Shown: positions 10,020 to 17,981 of the stretch, one piece after another
How positions within the stretch are numbered: position 1 is the stretch's first letter
Layout: every line of letters begins with the position of its first letter
Assembly: GCA_016934635.1 (NCBI GenBank)
Contig: JAFGSK010000054.1
Span: forward strand, 29,671-93,670
Origin: Caldifarciminota bacterium
GTDB lineage: Bacteria > Hydrothermota > Tepidihabitantia > B3-TA06
DNA: 64,000 nucleotides
Direction: 5' to 3'
The notes under the pieces: model-generated
Told to the model about the DNA's origin: nothing
The model's database searches: none
The model's input: only the letters and a program-made list of their open reading frames with translations
Translations under genes and position numbers: made by a program

Positions 10020-11845
10020 TGCCGGTAGGAGCGGCGCCTTTGTGGCGCCCCTTGGGAGGATTGGCCTATAACGACCATCAAGGGGTTGGCTTAGGCGATC
10101 TGGTGCGCGTTCCATTGGGCAAGGAGTCGGTGCCGGCGTGTATAGTTTCGACCGATACCCAGGAGAGGAAAGGCCTGAAGGAGGTAGGTGAGGTGATTGC
10201 ACCACGCCTATTCCCCTCCTCGCTCATCGAACTTTGTTCACACGTGGCAGACCAGCAGTTGTCGTTCCTTGGAGAGGTGCTGGGATTGGCGTTGCCCAGG
10301 GATATCATGCGTCCTCCGAAAAGACCCGGAACAAGGGTCGACGAATCCGGGATGAGAAGACATTTGAGGATGCGAAGCGACGAGGAAGGTCTTCTGGTTA
10401 GTGTCAGGCGTTCCCGTAACTCAATACTTCTTCATTCTGCAGCAGACTATACCGGGCTTATGGTCGAGTTGGTGAGGCAAGCATTGGACGCAGGGAAACA
10501 GGTTCTCTTGTTGTTCCCTAATGAACCGGGCATGGCTCGCCTCTACGAACGGTTTCAGCCCTACCTGCCTTTGAGGCTTTACCATTCCGGGCTGGGACAA
10601 TCTGAGCGCAGACAAATCTGGCACGGGATACGTCAGGGTTCACTGTCCTGCGTCGGGGGCATGCGGTCGGCCGTGCTCCTGCCTTTCGTTAATCCCGGCC
10701 TTTTCCTCGTCTTCGATGAGGACTCCGCTTCTTACAGGGTTCGTTCGCATCATATACACTACAACGCAAGGGACCTTGCGCTTTTCAGAGCCGGAACCGA
10801 AGGCTTTAAGACGATCCTTTTATCCATTTCTCCTTCGCTTGAGATTGCTCACTCAGCTCGAAGCGGCAAGCTTACAAGGATCGAACGAAGGGCAGGCCAA
10901 AAAGGGAAGGCGTTGGTGGTGGATATGGGCACCCAGGCCCAGGATAGTGTACTTTCTCAACCCTTAATAAAACAGCTAAACTTAGCAAGAGAAAGCGGCA
11001 TGAAGGCTCTCCTGCTGCTTAACCGGTTAGGGATGGCTGCAAGGCTGATGTGTCTTGATTGCGGTAACGTGCTGGTCTGTGAAGGATGCGGGATGCCCCT
11101 CAAGCTGATAGGACCGGGTGCACCCCTGGAATGCAGGTTTTGCCGGAAGGAGGTTGTAGCACCCGAGCAATGCCCGGTTTGTAAAGGGGTGCGCTGGATG
11201 AGCCTTTCACCGGGTCTCGGCAAGCTCAAAAAGGAACTGCTCGGGATATTCTCTCCGGATCAAATCTGTGAGGTTAAAGGTGAGCATCGGCCAATAATCG
11301 CCGACGCAGCCCGTTCACGCTTGCTTTTCGGGACAAGTGCCGTTCTTGAGTATCTGCCTCCTAAAGTGCGAGTAGCGGCAATGCTTTCCTGGGACGCAGA
11401 ACGCAGTCATGCCGACTTCAGAAGCCCGGAACGGGCTTTCCGCGCGATAGCGTACCTCAGGCGGATACTCGTATCGACCCCTCAGAGTAGATTGGTCGTT
11501 CAGACCTTCAGACCAAATGATAAGTTGCTTGAATGGGCACTCAAGGGTGATTATGAAACGTTCTTTAAAAGCGAGGTGAGACGCAGGCGGGAATTGGGCT
11601 ACCCGCCGTATCGCAGGTTATTGCTGTTCGAGGAGGGCACAGGCCGGTCCTGGGATGCAGAGAAGCTGCTCGGGTTATTGGATAGGGATGGAGCACAAAC
11701 CCTGGGTCCTTATGACGGGAAGGAAGGCAAGGCTTCAATCCTCGTTAAACTCAGACGCGATATTCCACCCCGGGATTTAATAGATTCAGATAGGCTTCGT
11801 AGGTCCGGATGGCGGGTCGAGGTTGATCCAGTCGAGATACTTTAA
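10019..11845 (+). CDS. priA: PriA-like primosomal protein with degenerate helicase motifs
   Basis: PriA recognises stalled forks and reloads the replicative helicase. This 608-aa homologue keeps the N-terminal DNA-binding region (…GLGDLVRVPLGKE…) and the eight zinc-binding cysteines (C345, C348, C354, C357, C372, C375, C385, C388). The ATPase motifs are eroded. Where PriA has a GSGKT Walker A it has HSAADYTG (139-146); DEEH is FDEDSA (232-237); the RRG after the helicase core is RLG; and the GRAGR arginine-finger motif is absent. It is shorter than typical PriA (about 730 aa). It probably acts as a structural restart factor without helicase activity, as proposed for actinobacterial PriA. Its ATG overlaps the tamB stop (TGATG). 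Confidence 0.8.
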   Translation: MPVGAAPLWRPLGGLAYNDHQGVGLGDLVRVPLGKESVPACIVSTDTQERKGLKEVGEVIAPRLFPSSLIELCSHVADQQLSFLGEVLGLALPRDIMRPPKRPGTRVDESGMRRHLRMRSDEEGLLVSVRRSRNSILLHSAADYTGLMVELVRQALDAGKQVLLLFPNEPGMARLYERFQPYLPLRLYHSGLGQSERRQIWHGIRQGSLSCVGGMRSAVLLPFVNPGLFLVFDEDSASYRVRSHHIHYNARDLALFRAGTEGFKTILLSISPSLEIAHSARSGKLTRIERRAGQKGKALVVDMGTQAQDSVLSQPLIKQLNLARESGMKALLLLNRLGMAARLMCLDCGNVLVCEGCGMPLKLIGPGAPLECRFCRKEVVAPEQCPVCKGVRWMSLSPGLGKLKKELLGIFSPDQICEVKGEHRPIIADAARSRLLFGTSAVLEYLPPKVRVAAMLSWDAERSHADFRSPERAFRAIAYLRRILVSTPQSRLVVQTFRPNDKLLEWALKGDYETFFKSEVRRRRELGYPPYRRLLLFEEGTGRSWDAEKLLGLLDRDGAQTLGPYDGKEGKASILVKLRRDIPPRDLIDSDRLRRSGWRVEVDPVEIL

Positions 11846-11905
11846 CCTCGGTTTTTCACCTGCGCTAGAGCATTGAACATTGAATCGGGTTTCCCAGTCA
11901 CGCGG

Positions 11906-12427
11906 CTAGTTCCCGAGTTCCCTTGCGATGCGACCTACGATTATATCCTCAAGAACACCTCTTGAACGCAGGCTCTTCCAGACCATGGGTGAGGTGGTGT
12001 CCCAGGTCCACTCCCTCAGGTGGGCCTCGAAGTTTGGGGTTACCCTGACCTCGGTGGATTCTTCGCTTACAGCGGAAACCTTGAGGTTGATCCAGTAGCG
12101 CGCTTCGTCCATTGCACCCGAGTTCTCGTAATACCAGAAGCTGCCGTAGCTCGGACTCCACGCGTAATCGTCCAGTTGGGATGCGGAGACGTTTTTCTCA
12201 CGGGTCGTTATGAAGCCGGATTCCTTGTCAATCTCCTCTATCTTCTGGTTTGATAGCGCCACCAAAGCAGCGTCCCAAACATCATCGTAAGCTGAAAGGT
12301 ACGTAACCTTTTGCTTTTCCTGCAACTCGTCCCAGGAGATCGGCGGCTTGCGTTGCCCGAAGAAGAAACAGCCGGTTAACGAAATCAGGATAATTATGGG
12401 CGCCAGAACTTTCAAATATCGTTTCAT
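11906..12427 (-). CDS. Lipoprotein of unknown function, BamC-like layout
   Basis: 173 aa with a clear lipoprotein signal (lipobox LTGC, Cys at about residue 20). The region after it (AYDDVWDAALVAL…, then GFITTREK) resembles the helix-grip pattern of BamC-type or DUF lipoproteins, in which VW..A and an I.T strand recur. This is a pattern match, not a firm assignment. AAAGGAGG lies just upstream of the ATG. It converges with priA, 60 bases away, with no obvious terminator between. Confidence 0.6.
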   Translation of the reverse strand: MKRYLKVLAPIIILISLTGCFFFGQRKPPISWDELQEKQKVTYLSAYDDVWDAALVALSNQKIEEIDKESGFITTREKNVSASQLDDYAWSPSYGSFWYYENSGAMDEARYWINLKVSAVSEESTEVRVTPNFEAHLREWTWDTTSPMVWKSLRSRGVLEDIIVGRIARELGN

Positions 12428-12631
12428 TTCAGCCTCCTTTGGTTCGTTTCCGTTCCAAGAAGAAAGACGCTATTGTGTCATGCTAAGTTTCACACCGAAA
12501 ACACCCCGGGTAGAAACGGTTTGTCTGGTCAATACCGCAACACCCATTACTCTACTGTCCTCCCTCTCCTCAGTCACTCCCTTTGCCCTTGAAGGGTATA
12601 TTTAATCAAGTGGCGAGTATTTTCTCCCTTC

Positions 12632-13489
12632 TCAATCCTCCCTTATTCCTGTGTGTGCTTCCTCGGTGCAAACCCAGCGAAGACCGGTAACCGTCTGGTA
12701 GGCTAATTTCAGGGTTAGCCCTTCCCCGTCAATCGCCTCTACATAGAGTTTCCCGAAGTTATCGTCATCGGTGTAGCCTGCGGCGTCAGGATCGATCCAC
12801 AGGCCCAAGAGATCGTTTACTTCAAGGTTTTGTTGTGTGGAGTAGAGCGCCTGTCCTGTAGGAGCAACAAGACCTAAATCATCGTATGTTCCGGTTTCCA
12901 CTGAAGCAGCATTAACCTCGTCGTTCAAAGGTTCAGGTGAATGGTCGAATGGGGAAACTAACATCGGTCCGGTGTTGATCCAGAAGTCGATATGAGGCCA
13001 GTCACCCGAATTGCCGACGGTATATGAAGAAACCAAGCCACCGGTTGAATATCCAAAAGCATTAGGATGGTCAGGGCTGGGGTCATTGATAGTCCAAACT
13101 CGGAAGTTTTCGGTCTCCACAGCCAGGAAGCTTAACTCCTTAGGTTCACTTTTGACCAGGTCGTACATTGCATAGACCTCGATCTTGACGCAAGGGGTAT
13201 AGACGTAGTCTTCGGTCTCGGTTACCGGGTCCTGACCCATTCCGTCGACGGATACGTAGTACATGCTCGGGGTTTCGCCTATTGGAGGGTCCCAGAAGAC
13301 CCTTACGCCGCCCCCTGGATTAGCGTCCTGCCCGTCAACAACCTCGAAGTCGAGATTCTCAACCGGCGGGTACTGGAGAGGATTACCCAATGTTTTATTC
13401 TCGGCTATTTCTTCAGAATCCTCGCACACCATACTGAGAAAAGCGAATCCCGATAATGCAAGCAGCATTAAAGCTACTAATCGTTTCAT
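12632..13489 (-). CDS. Secreted/lipoprotein with FnIII-like domain (paralogue of the 14016-14804 gene)
   Basis: 285 aa. The N-terminus (MKRLVALMLLALSGFAFLSMVC) looks like a lipoprotein signal with Cys22. It then has a fibronectin-III-like segment containing NPGGGVRVFWDPP and EDYVYTPCVKIEVYA, and a C-terminal beta-rich half (…ASVETGTYDDLGLVAPTGQALY…LAYQTVTGLRWV). The same landmarks occur in the protein at 14016-14804, so the two arose by duplication. A good Shine-Dalgarno (GGAGG) precedes the ATG. Function unknown; surface or periplasmic location inferred. Confidence 0.65.
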   Translation of the reverse strand: MKRLVALMLLALSGFAFLSMVCEDSEEIAENKTLGNPLQYPPVENLDFEVVDGQDANPGGGVRVFWDPPIGETPSMYYVSVDGMGQDPVTETEDYVYTPCVKIEVYAMYDLVKSEPKELSFLAVETENFRVWTINDPSPDHPNAFGYSTGGLVSSYTVGNSGDWPHIDFWINTGPMLVSPFDHSPEPLNDEVNAASVETGTYDDLGLVAPTGQALYSTQQNLEVNDLLGLWIDPDAAGYTDDDNFGKLYVEAIDGEGLTLKLAYQTVTGLRWVCTEEAHTGIRED

Positions 13490-13609
13490 AGCTCCCTCCT
13501 TGGGTAGTTATCCTTATATATTAATCCGAGTAACCCCCAATGTCAATCCCTCTTGATTCCCCTTCCTCTCTATATATTTCCTTTATTTTACAAATCCTGC
13601 ACGAATTTT

Positions 13610-13939
13610 TTACTTGGCTTTAGGTGGAGCGGTATCCATAGGCGTCATGCCAATCTTCTCCTGCACCTTTGCTATCTCGGTAGCCAGGATTCGGTACTGG
13701 TCATTGACTTGTTCAATTCGTACCTGCAGAGCTCCGAGATCAGCCGTTGGCGGTCCCTTGATTTCCAATATCTTTTCATTGAGCCTCTGCAATTCCTTGT
13801 CTATGTCACTTAATTCCGATTGCATTGAATTAACCTTATCGTATAAGGCGTTGACTCGTCGTACCGTCTCTCGGCTAACGCATCCCAAGGGTGTCAGCAC
13901 CAAGAGGCAGGCTACTACAAGGAAGATTATCTTCTTCAT
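13610..13939 (-). CDS. Small coiled-coil lipoprotein ending in lysine
   Basis: 109 aa. Lipobox LGC in MKKIIFLVVACLLVLTPLGC, then heptad-like helices (residues about 25-60 and 70-95), then a short Pro/Ala tail ending in PPKAK. The start at 13939 is chosen because AGGAG lies seven bases upstream; the frame stays open to a TTG at 13957. A lipid anchor, a helical rod and a C-terminal Lys recall Braun's lipoprotein (Lpp), as do the genes at 14835-15155 and 34199-34486. Peptidoglycan attachment is hypothesis only. Confidence 0.6.
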   Translation of the reverse strand: MKKIIFLVVACLLVLTPLGCVSRETVRRVNALYDKVNSMQSELSDIDKELQRLNEKILEIKGPPTADLGALQVRIEQVNDQYRILATEIAKVQEKIGMTPMDTAPPKAK

Positions 13940-13961
13940 ACTTACACTCCTAAGCAAGAGT

Positions 13962-13986
13962 AAAGGGGGAGCGGGAGCTCCCCCTT
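13962..13986 (-). terminator. Strong hairpin after the FnIII-like gene
   Basis: A perfect 10-bp stem (AAGGGGGAGC/GCTCCCCCTT, 13963-13972 with 13977-13986) closes a 4-base loop, 30 bases past the stop at 14016. On the minus strand it is followed by TTTACTCTT, a weak U-tract. Likely terminates or attenuates readthrough from 14016-14804 into 13610-13939. Confidence 0.6.
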
Positions 13987-14015
13987 GTAAAACCTTTCAA
14001 TTGGTCTGTCGTCGT

Positions 14016-14804
14016 TTATTCGACCACGAAACGCAAGCCGGCCTCGGTCTGGTAGGCAAACTTGAAGTCAACTTTCTCGGTAGCAACGTCTATGCCCGTC
14101 ACCTGGGCTTTGATGAAATTGTCGCTTGCGTCGTATCCGTTAGCGTTGGGATCAAGCCACAGACCGTAGATACCACCGTTGGTGAGTGAGAGGTTGGTAA
14201 AATACAGATTCTGACCCGTAGGAGAAACGATGCCCAGAGCATCAAATGTCCCGGTTTCTTCCGAAGCGGAATTCTCCTTGGTGTTTAGGGGAGGGATATG
14301 GTCGCTTCCTGAAGCAATCCTGATGTCTGAAGTGATATAGAAGTCGATGTCATTGTTGTGAAGTCCGCCGGTTATGGCATAGGCGGTTGCAGAACCGCCG
14401 GAACCGAAACCGAAGGCGGACTGGTGGTTGGGATCGGGATCGGAAACGCTCCATACCGATACCGTGCTTGCTACGGCACCGATGTCAATGGGTGAAGCTG
14501 TTTTTTCGGTACTTCCGTATACCGCTGCGACCTGAATCTCCGCACAAGGCGTATATACGTAATCTTCAAGAGTTTCCACCGCTACCTGAGCTACGCCGTC
14601 AACGTAGACTACGTACTCATCGGGAGTACCTTCGGTTGGTGCGCTCCAGGTTACGTGAATTCCGCCACCCGGATTGCCTTCGTTGTCGTTTACGATTGAG
14701 ATATTCACATTAGTAGGTGCACCTTCTTCTCCATTGCAGCCTTGCATGCCTAGAATCATCGTGGCAACGACTGCTAAAAGGGCAATGCTTACCCATTTTT
14801 TCAT
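14016..14804 (-). CDS. Lipoprotein with FnIII-like domain (paralogue of the 12632-13489 gene)
   Basis: 262 aa with lipoprotein signal (…MILGMQGC, Cys23). An FnIII-like domain follows at about residues 30-125 (NPGGGIHVTWSAP, EDYVYTPCAEIQVAAVYG). The C-terminal domain (ASEETGTFDALGIVSPTGQNLY…LWLDPNANGYDASDNF…FAYQTEAGLRFVVE) is shared with the paralogue. It lies 30 bases downstream of the small lipoprotein gene at 14835-15155 and is probably cotranscribed with it. A Shine-Dalgarno (GGAGG) precedes the ATG. Function unknown. Confidence 0.65.
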   Translation of the reverse strand: MKKWVSIALLAVVATMILGMQGCNGEEGAPTNVNISIVNDNEGNPGGGIHVTWSAPTEGTPDEYVVYVDGVAQVAVETLEDYVYTPCAEIQVAAVYGSTEKTASPIDIGAVASTVSVWSVSDPDPNHQSAFGFGSGGSATAYAITGGLHNNDIDFYITSDIRIASGSDHIPPLNTKENSASEETGTFDALGIVSPTGQNLYFTNLSLTNGGIYGLWLDPNANGYDASDNFIKAQVTGIDVATEKVDFKFAYQTEAGLRFVVE

Positions 14805-14834
14805 TTTTCCTCCTTAATAAGGATGTTTATTTGC

Positions 14835-15155
14835 TTACTTGGTTGTGGGTGGTTTTACTCCACCGCCACCTGTCTTGGGTGCGGTTCCGCCACCGCTCTT
14901 AGGTTTGATCGGTTCTTTTTCCTCGGGTTCCTCGCCGTGGAACTCCTCCAGGTGTTCGTCGTAATCGGCCTGAAGTTCATTAAGGACCTCGGTGAGAAGT
15001 TCGACATCCTCTGCAAGATCATCAATAGATTCCTGGAGTTCTTCTATCACATCATCCGATGCGCCCCCTCCGCCGAGTTTGTTGCAACCCAGCAAGCCGA
15101 AGCCTGCAAAGAGAGCAAAAGCGGCTACCACCGATACTGTAAAGAGCTTCCTCAT
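14835..15155 (-). CDS. Lpp-like coiled-coil lipoprotein with GGGGVKPPTTK tail
   Basis: 106 aa. Lipobox LLGC (Cys24), a Gly-rich spacer, an acidic coiled coil (about residues 33-70, DDVIEELQESIDDLAEDVELL), and a Pro/Lys/Gly linker ending GGGGVKPPTTK. The unlinked gene at 34199-34486 has the same plan and ends GGGGVKPPTEK. The architecture (lipid-Cys, trimerising helix, flexible linker, C-terminal Lys) is that of Braun's lipoprotein, which is bonded to peptidoglycan through its terminal Lys. That function is inferred. GGAGG precedes the ATG; the promoter lies at 15233-15260. Confidence 0.65.
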   Translation of the reverse strand: MRKLFTVSVVAAFALFAGFGLLGCNKLGGGGASDDVIEELQESIDDLAEDVELLTEVLNELQADYDEHLEEFHGEEPEEKEPIKPKSGGGTAPKTGGGGVKPPTTK

Positions 15156-15225
15156 TACAGGACCTCCTTCGGTTTAAGGTTGTTATTATGCACTTTCTGT
15201 GTGCCTCTTGCTCGCATACTCTATT

Positions 15226-15299
15226 ACAGCTAATAATAAGGGGAAGAAGCAAGTTGTCAAGTGCTTGACATCTTAATTAATGCTGCTATATTTTAATAT
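15226..15299. promoter_or_regulatory. Back-to-back divergent promoters (lipoprotein / cyclase)
   Basis: Two near-consensus promoters face away from each other. Minus strand: TTGACA (15255-15260 on +), 16 bases, TATTAT (15233-15238), predicted start near 15226. Plus strand: TTGACA (15265-15270), 16 bases, TATATT (15287-15292), predicted start near 15299. The two -35 boxes form the palindrome TGTCAAG-TG-CTTGACA, only four bases apart, so two polymerases probably cannot bind at once. Confidence 0.65.
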
Positions 15300-15307
15300 G
15301 CAAGGGA

Positions 15308-15329
15308 GGTTGTCAAATATCTGACAACC
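15308..15329. promoter_or_regulatory. Inverted repeat in the cyclase leader (operator or hairpin)
   Basis: GGTTGTCA-AATATC-TGACAACC is a perfect 8-bp inverted repeat nine bases after the predicted start of the cyclase transcript. It resembles the TGTCAA palindrome formed by the -35 boxes. It may be a repressor operator or an RNA hairpin ahead of the Shine-Dalgarno sequence. Confidence 0.4.
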
Positions 15330-15366
15330 AAGGCACAATAAGCTCTCCTTGCTAAGGAGGAAAACT

Positions 15367-15828
15367 ATGGACAAAACAAAGCTCAATACTGCGGTTTTGT
15401 TCTTCGATCGCAAGGGGTTCTATAAACAATCCCAAGGAAAGGATGCATCGAGTCTGGCAGAGGAACTGGACGTATTCTACAAACAGGTAATAGACTGGGC
15501 ACAGGAATATAAGGGCAGCGTAATCAAGTTCATGGGCGACGCCGGGATACTGCTTTTCGAGAGTGTGGATAACGCAGTTGGATTCGCCAGGGCATTGGTC
15601 AATCGGAAGGAGTACTCCTCTAACGTAGGGATCGAGTACGGCGAGATAGTCAAAGGAACCTTCGGAAAGGAACCGCTCGAGTGGATTGACGTAATCGGAA
15701 CGCCGGTCAACGAAGCGGCGGTGAACCTGAGGCGCGCTGCGCGAGGAAACAAAAGCATCGTAGCAGGCCCTGGGGCCTGGGAACGGATGAGCGTCGAGGA
15801 CCGAGGGGATATTGCCCTGACGGAGTAG
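15367..15828 (+). CDS. Stand-alone class III adenylate/guanylate cyclase domain
   Basis: 153 aa, a single cyclase homology domain with no sensor or membrane part. Metal-binding Asp positions are visible (LFFDRKGF near the start, KFMGDAGILLF in the middle), as is the GIEYGEIVKGTFG strand and the IGTPVNEAAVNL helix. The Asn of the transition-state pair is present, but the Arg usually four residues later (NxAAR) is Val. It may thus be weak or non-catalytic, or use a nearby Arg (NLRRAAR). ATG 15367 follows AAGGAGG; the frame opens at TTG 15349, inside the Shine-Dalgarno region. It could make a nucleotide signal or act as a binding module. Confidence 0.75.
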   Translation: MDKTKLNTAVLFFDRKGFYKQSQGKDASSLAEELDVFYKQVIDWAQEYKGSVIKFMGDAGILLFESVDNAVGFARALVNRKEYSSNVGIEYGEIVKGTFGKEPLEWIDVIGTPVNEAAVNLRRAARGNKSIVAGPGAWERMSVEDRGDIALTE

Positions 15829-15945
15829 ACTACAAAACACAGAGCTTACAGAGACCACAGAAAAAACCTCCGGTCAAACACTTTGCATCCGGCGGTTCAC
15901 ACACTATCCTTCGACTGGTTCTCTAATCGTTGGATCGAAGACGAT

Positions 15946-17334
15946 TTAAAAGTACAGGGTAAGGTCGGCCTTAAGCCCATTGAAGGGCAGTTCGTAAGCG
16001 CATACACCGTTCTTGCAGATGTACTCGCCCTTGAACCGTCCGTACGACAGGGTGATTTCCCATGGATAGGCGTTGTACCGTATGCTTCCCCATGGCCAGA
16101 GCTCGGTCGAATCTTCTCTGACTTCCGCTACACCGCCGCCTGAAAGCATCCATGAACCAAAACCCAGCTCTGCCAGAAGATGAGGCTCGTGCCAGCTCTC
16201 CGCTGCCTCGGTTATGTAGCGGTAGTAGGGTTTGAGGTGCAGCGAGACGGAACCAATCAAGGTTTCGTATGACAAGCCGGCCTCCAACAAATCGTTCTGG
16301 GGGTTTATTCCGCCTGGGATCTCACGGTCGATGAAGATGAAGTAAGGAATGAAGGTGTGACCGGCAACGTCGATCCTCGTTTCCGCACCAATCCTGTCAA
16401 GCCTGCTTTCCCTTGCCGAATCCCAGGCGGATGAATACGAGGCGTCCAGCCACAGCCAGTCCCACGGAGCGAGATTGAGGTTTACGTTGTATCCTTGCTC
16501 GTCGGCGCCCTCGTTTACCGATTCTCCGTCAGGATTGCACGGGATGGGTGCGTTGATTTCCCCTGCCAGACCGCGGTAATCCTTTGCCTCAACGAGAATG
16601 CCGAGGCCTCTCTGGGCATAGGAGGCTGATGCGGTGACGCCCAACCCCTTGATGTTGTCGACCCCTATCCATCCTTCCGCCGATCTCCGTCCCCAGGTAA
16701 ACCGCTGTGCCGAAGCCCCGACAAGGTCGAAACGCCAGATGCGCAAGGTTAGGTTCTCCTCTATCCATTCCTCCCAGGCTCGACCGAAAAGCGTATCTGC
16801 ATCCTGGGTTGCATCCCGCCTGAGGTAGATTGCCCCTATGTCCAGGGCGTTGATGGGGAAGACGTTGGCTCGAGCCGCGTAAAGCCAGTCCGACCGGTTA
16901 ACGTGGTCTTCCTCATCGAGCATCCTTCCTGCTAAGGCGCCGATCTCAAAGTAGTCGTTTTTCCAAGTAACCCGTCCGCCGTCGAGGTTGCGGTCCAGGC
17001 GCAAGGTCTTGTCCTCAAAAGATGAGAGTACCAGTCCCTGTCCAAGGGTTTCGTAGAAATTACCCAGCCACAAGCTCACGTCATCGTCCTGGTAGGAGAC
17101 GTAGCGCTGGGTCATTGCTGTCCTCGTTACGGTGTCGCGGATATTCTCTGCGTCCAGCAGGAAACGTCCGCCCACGCGGAAATCGTCCACGTATAGATCG
17201 ACCTCTGTCTGGTTGTAGAACTGGGTATTCCATACCGTTCCTGAATCGGTTTCTGCCTGCTGGAGCCAGAAATTGGTTTCATTCACGCCTGAAACCGAGA
17301 CGTCCGCGGTAAAAAGGATAAATGCCAAAATCAT
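15946..17334 (-). CDS. Outer membrane beta-barrel protein (DUF6029-like)
   Basis: 462 aa. A short hydrophobic start (MILAFILFTADVSVSG) leads into alternating amphipathic strands throughout, ending in the barrel-type C-terminus LTLYF. The LGNFYETLGQGLVLSSFEDK and RNLDGGRVTW segments resemble DUF6029 barrels of Bacteroidota, which is why that name is suggested. No plug or TonB box is obvious. No Shine-Dalgarno; the promoter predicts a leaderless message. Substrate and role are unknown. Confidence 0.65.
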   Translation of the reverse strand: MILAFILFTADVSVSGVNETNFWLQQAETDSGTVWNTQFYNQTEVDLYVDDFRVGGRFLLDAENIRDTVTRTAMTQRYVSYQDDDVSLWLGNFYETLGQGLVLSSFEDKTLRLDRNLDGGRVTWKNDYFEIGALAGRMLDEEDHVNRSDWLYAARANVFPINALDIGAIYLRRDATQDADTLFGRAWEEWIEENLTLRIWRFDLVGASAQRFTWGRRSAEGWIGVDNIKGLGVTASASYAQRGLGILVEAKDYRGLAGEINAPIPCNPDGESVNEGADEQGYNVNLNLAPWDWLWLDASYSSAWDSARESRLDRIGAETRIDVAGHTFIPYFIFIDREIPGGINPQNDLLEAGLSYETLIGSVSLHLKPYYRYITEAAESWHEPHLLAELGFGSWMLSGGGVAEVREDSTELWPWGSIRYNAYPWEITLSYGRFKGEYICKNGVCAYELPFNGLKADLTLYF

Positions 17335-17340
17335 AGACGG

Positions 17341-17368
17341 ATTATGCCCTTTAGGTCTCGTTTGTCAA
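17341..17368 (-). promoter_or_regulatory. Promoter of the barrel gene, predicted leaderless
   Basis: On the minus strand: TTGACA (17363-17368), 16 bases, CATAAT (17341-17346). The predicted start, seven bases on, is 17334, which is the A of the ATG. Confidence 0.6.
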
Positions 17369-17410
17369 GGCTCTTAGCAAAAAAATCTTACGCATGAATC
17401 GTGAGCTTGA

Positions 17411-17878
17411 CTATTCGGTGATCTTCATGTAAAAGCTTTGGCTGTCAGCCTCTGTCCCTATCCCTGTTACCTGGACGGTTACCTTGCCTTCGGTGCCCCC
17501 CTCGTCCGTAACTATGTGTACTTGCAGATGATCGTAGGACCCGTTGGCAGGGACCAATACCGTCGCCGGGTTGTACGGCAGAAGACACATGCCCTCAACG
17601 CAGATCTGCCACATCCATAGTTCAGGAAGCCCGCAAAGGGAATCAGGGATGTCGACGGTCAGGGAATCGTCGTTTGCAGTGTGATTTTTAACCTTGAAGC
17701 TGAACTCGCCTATTTCTCCCAGGGCAACGCTCATGACGGTATCGCCTATAACCTCGATGGAGAAGTTGTCCGGTACCTCTGCATCGTTGCCCTTGTCTTT
17801 ACTTGAACAGCTGAATCCTACTCCGGTAAATAACATAATAAAGGCTGAAAGTGTCAGAATAACAACACGTTTCTTCAT
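17411..17878 (-). CDS. Lipoprotein carrying only the array's accessory beta domain
   Basis: 155 aa. Lipoprotein-type signal (…GVGFSCSSKD). The rest (NFSIEVIGDTVMSVALGE…FSFKVKNHTANDDSLTVDIPD…VPANGSYDHLQVHI…) matches the C-terminal half of the neighbouring thioredoxin-fold lipoprotein at 17982-19100 (DFSIELVSDS…FDLKNHTGN…VPANGTLEGLHVTI). It looks like that domain detached from its redox module. A four-Cys cluster is present (C at LCGL, ICVEGMC). Its own promoter is visible; SD AAGGAG. Function unknown. Confidence 0.6.
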   Translation of the reverse strand: MKKRVVILTLSAFIMLFTGVGFSCSSKDKGNDAEVPDNFSIEVIGDTVMSVALGEIGEFSFKVKNHTANDDSLTVDIPDSLCGLPELWMWQICVEGMCLLPYNPATVLVPANGSYDHLQVHIVTDEGGTEGKVTVQVTGIGTEADSQSFYMKITE

Positions 17879-17905
17879 CTGAAACTCCTTTGTCGATTAG
17901 GCTTC

Positions 17906-17933
17906 ATTATCCTCACATCTTCATTTTTGTCAA
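17906..17933 (-). promoter_or_regulatory. Promoter of the 17411-17878 lipoprotein gene
   Basis: Minus strand TTGACA (17928-17933), 16 bases, GATAAT (17906-17911); predicted start 17899 gives a 21-base leader with AAGGAG. So this gene can be expressed apart from the rest of the array. Confidence 0.55.
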
Positions 17934-17981
17934 ATCCATGGTCATAATAGGACCGATGTCCTGGGGTTAGGAATCCTGCCC

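Noticed and set aside
13614..14189. Plus-strand frame of 191 codons
   Set aside because: It is antisense to two supported lipoprotein genes and their terminator; no Shine-Dalgarno or promoter.
15255..15270. TGTCAAGTGCTTGACA as a stand-alone operator
   Set aside because: The palindrome is fully explained by two opposed -35 boxes; only the second inverted repeat at 15308-15329 needs another explanation.
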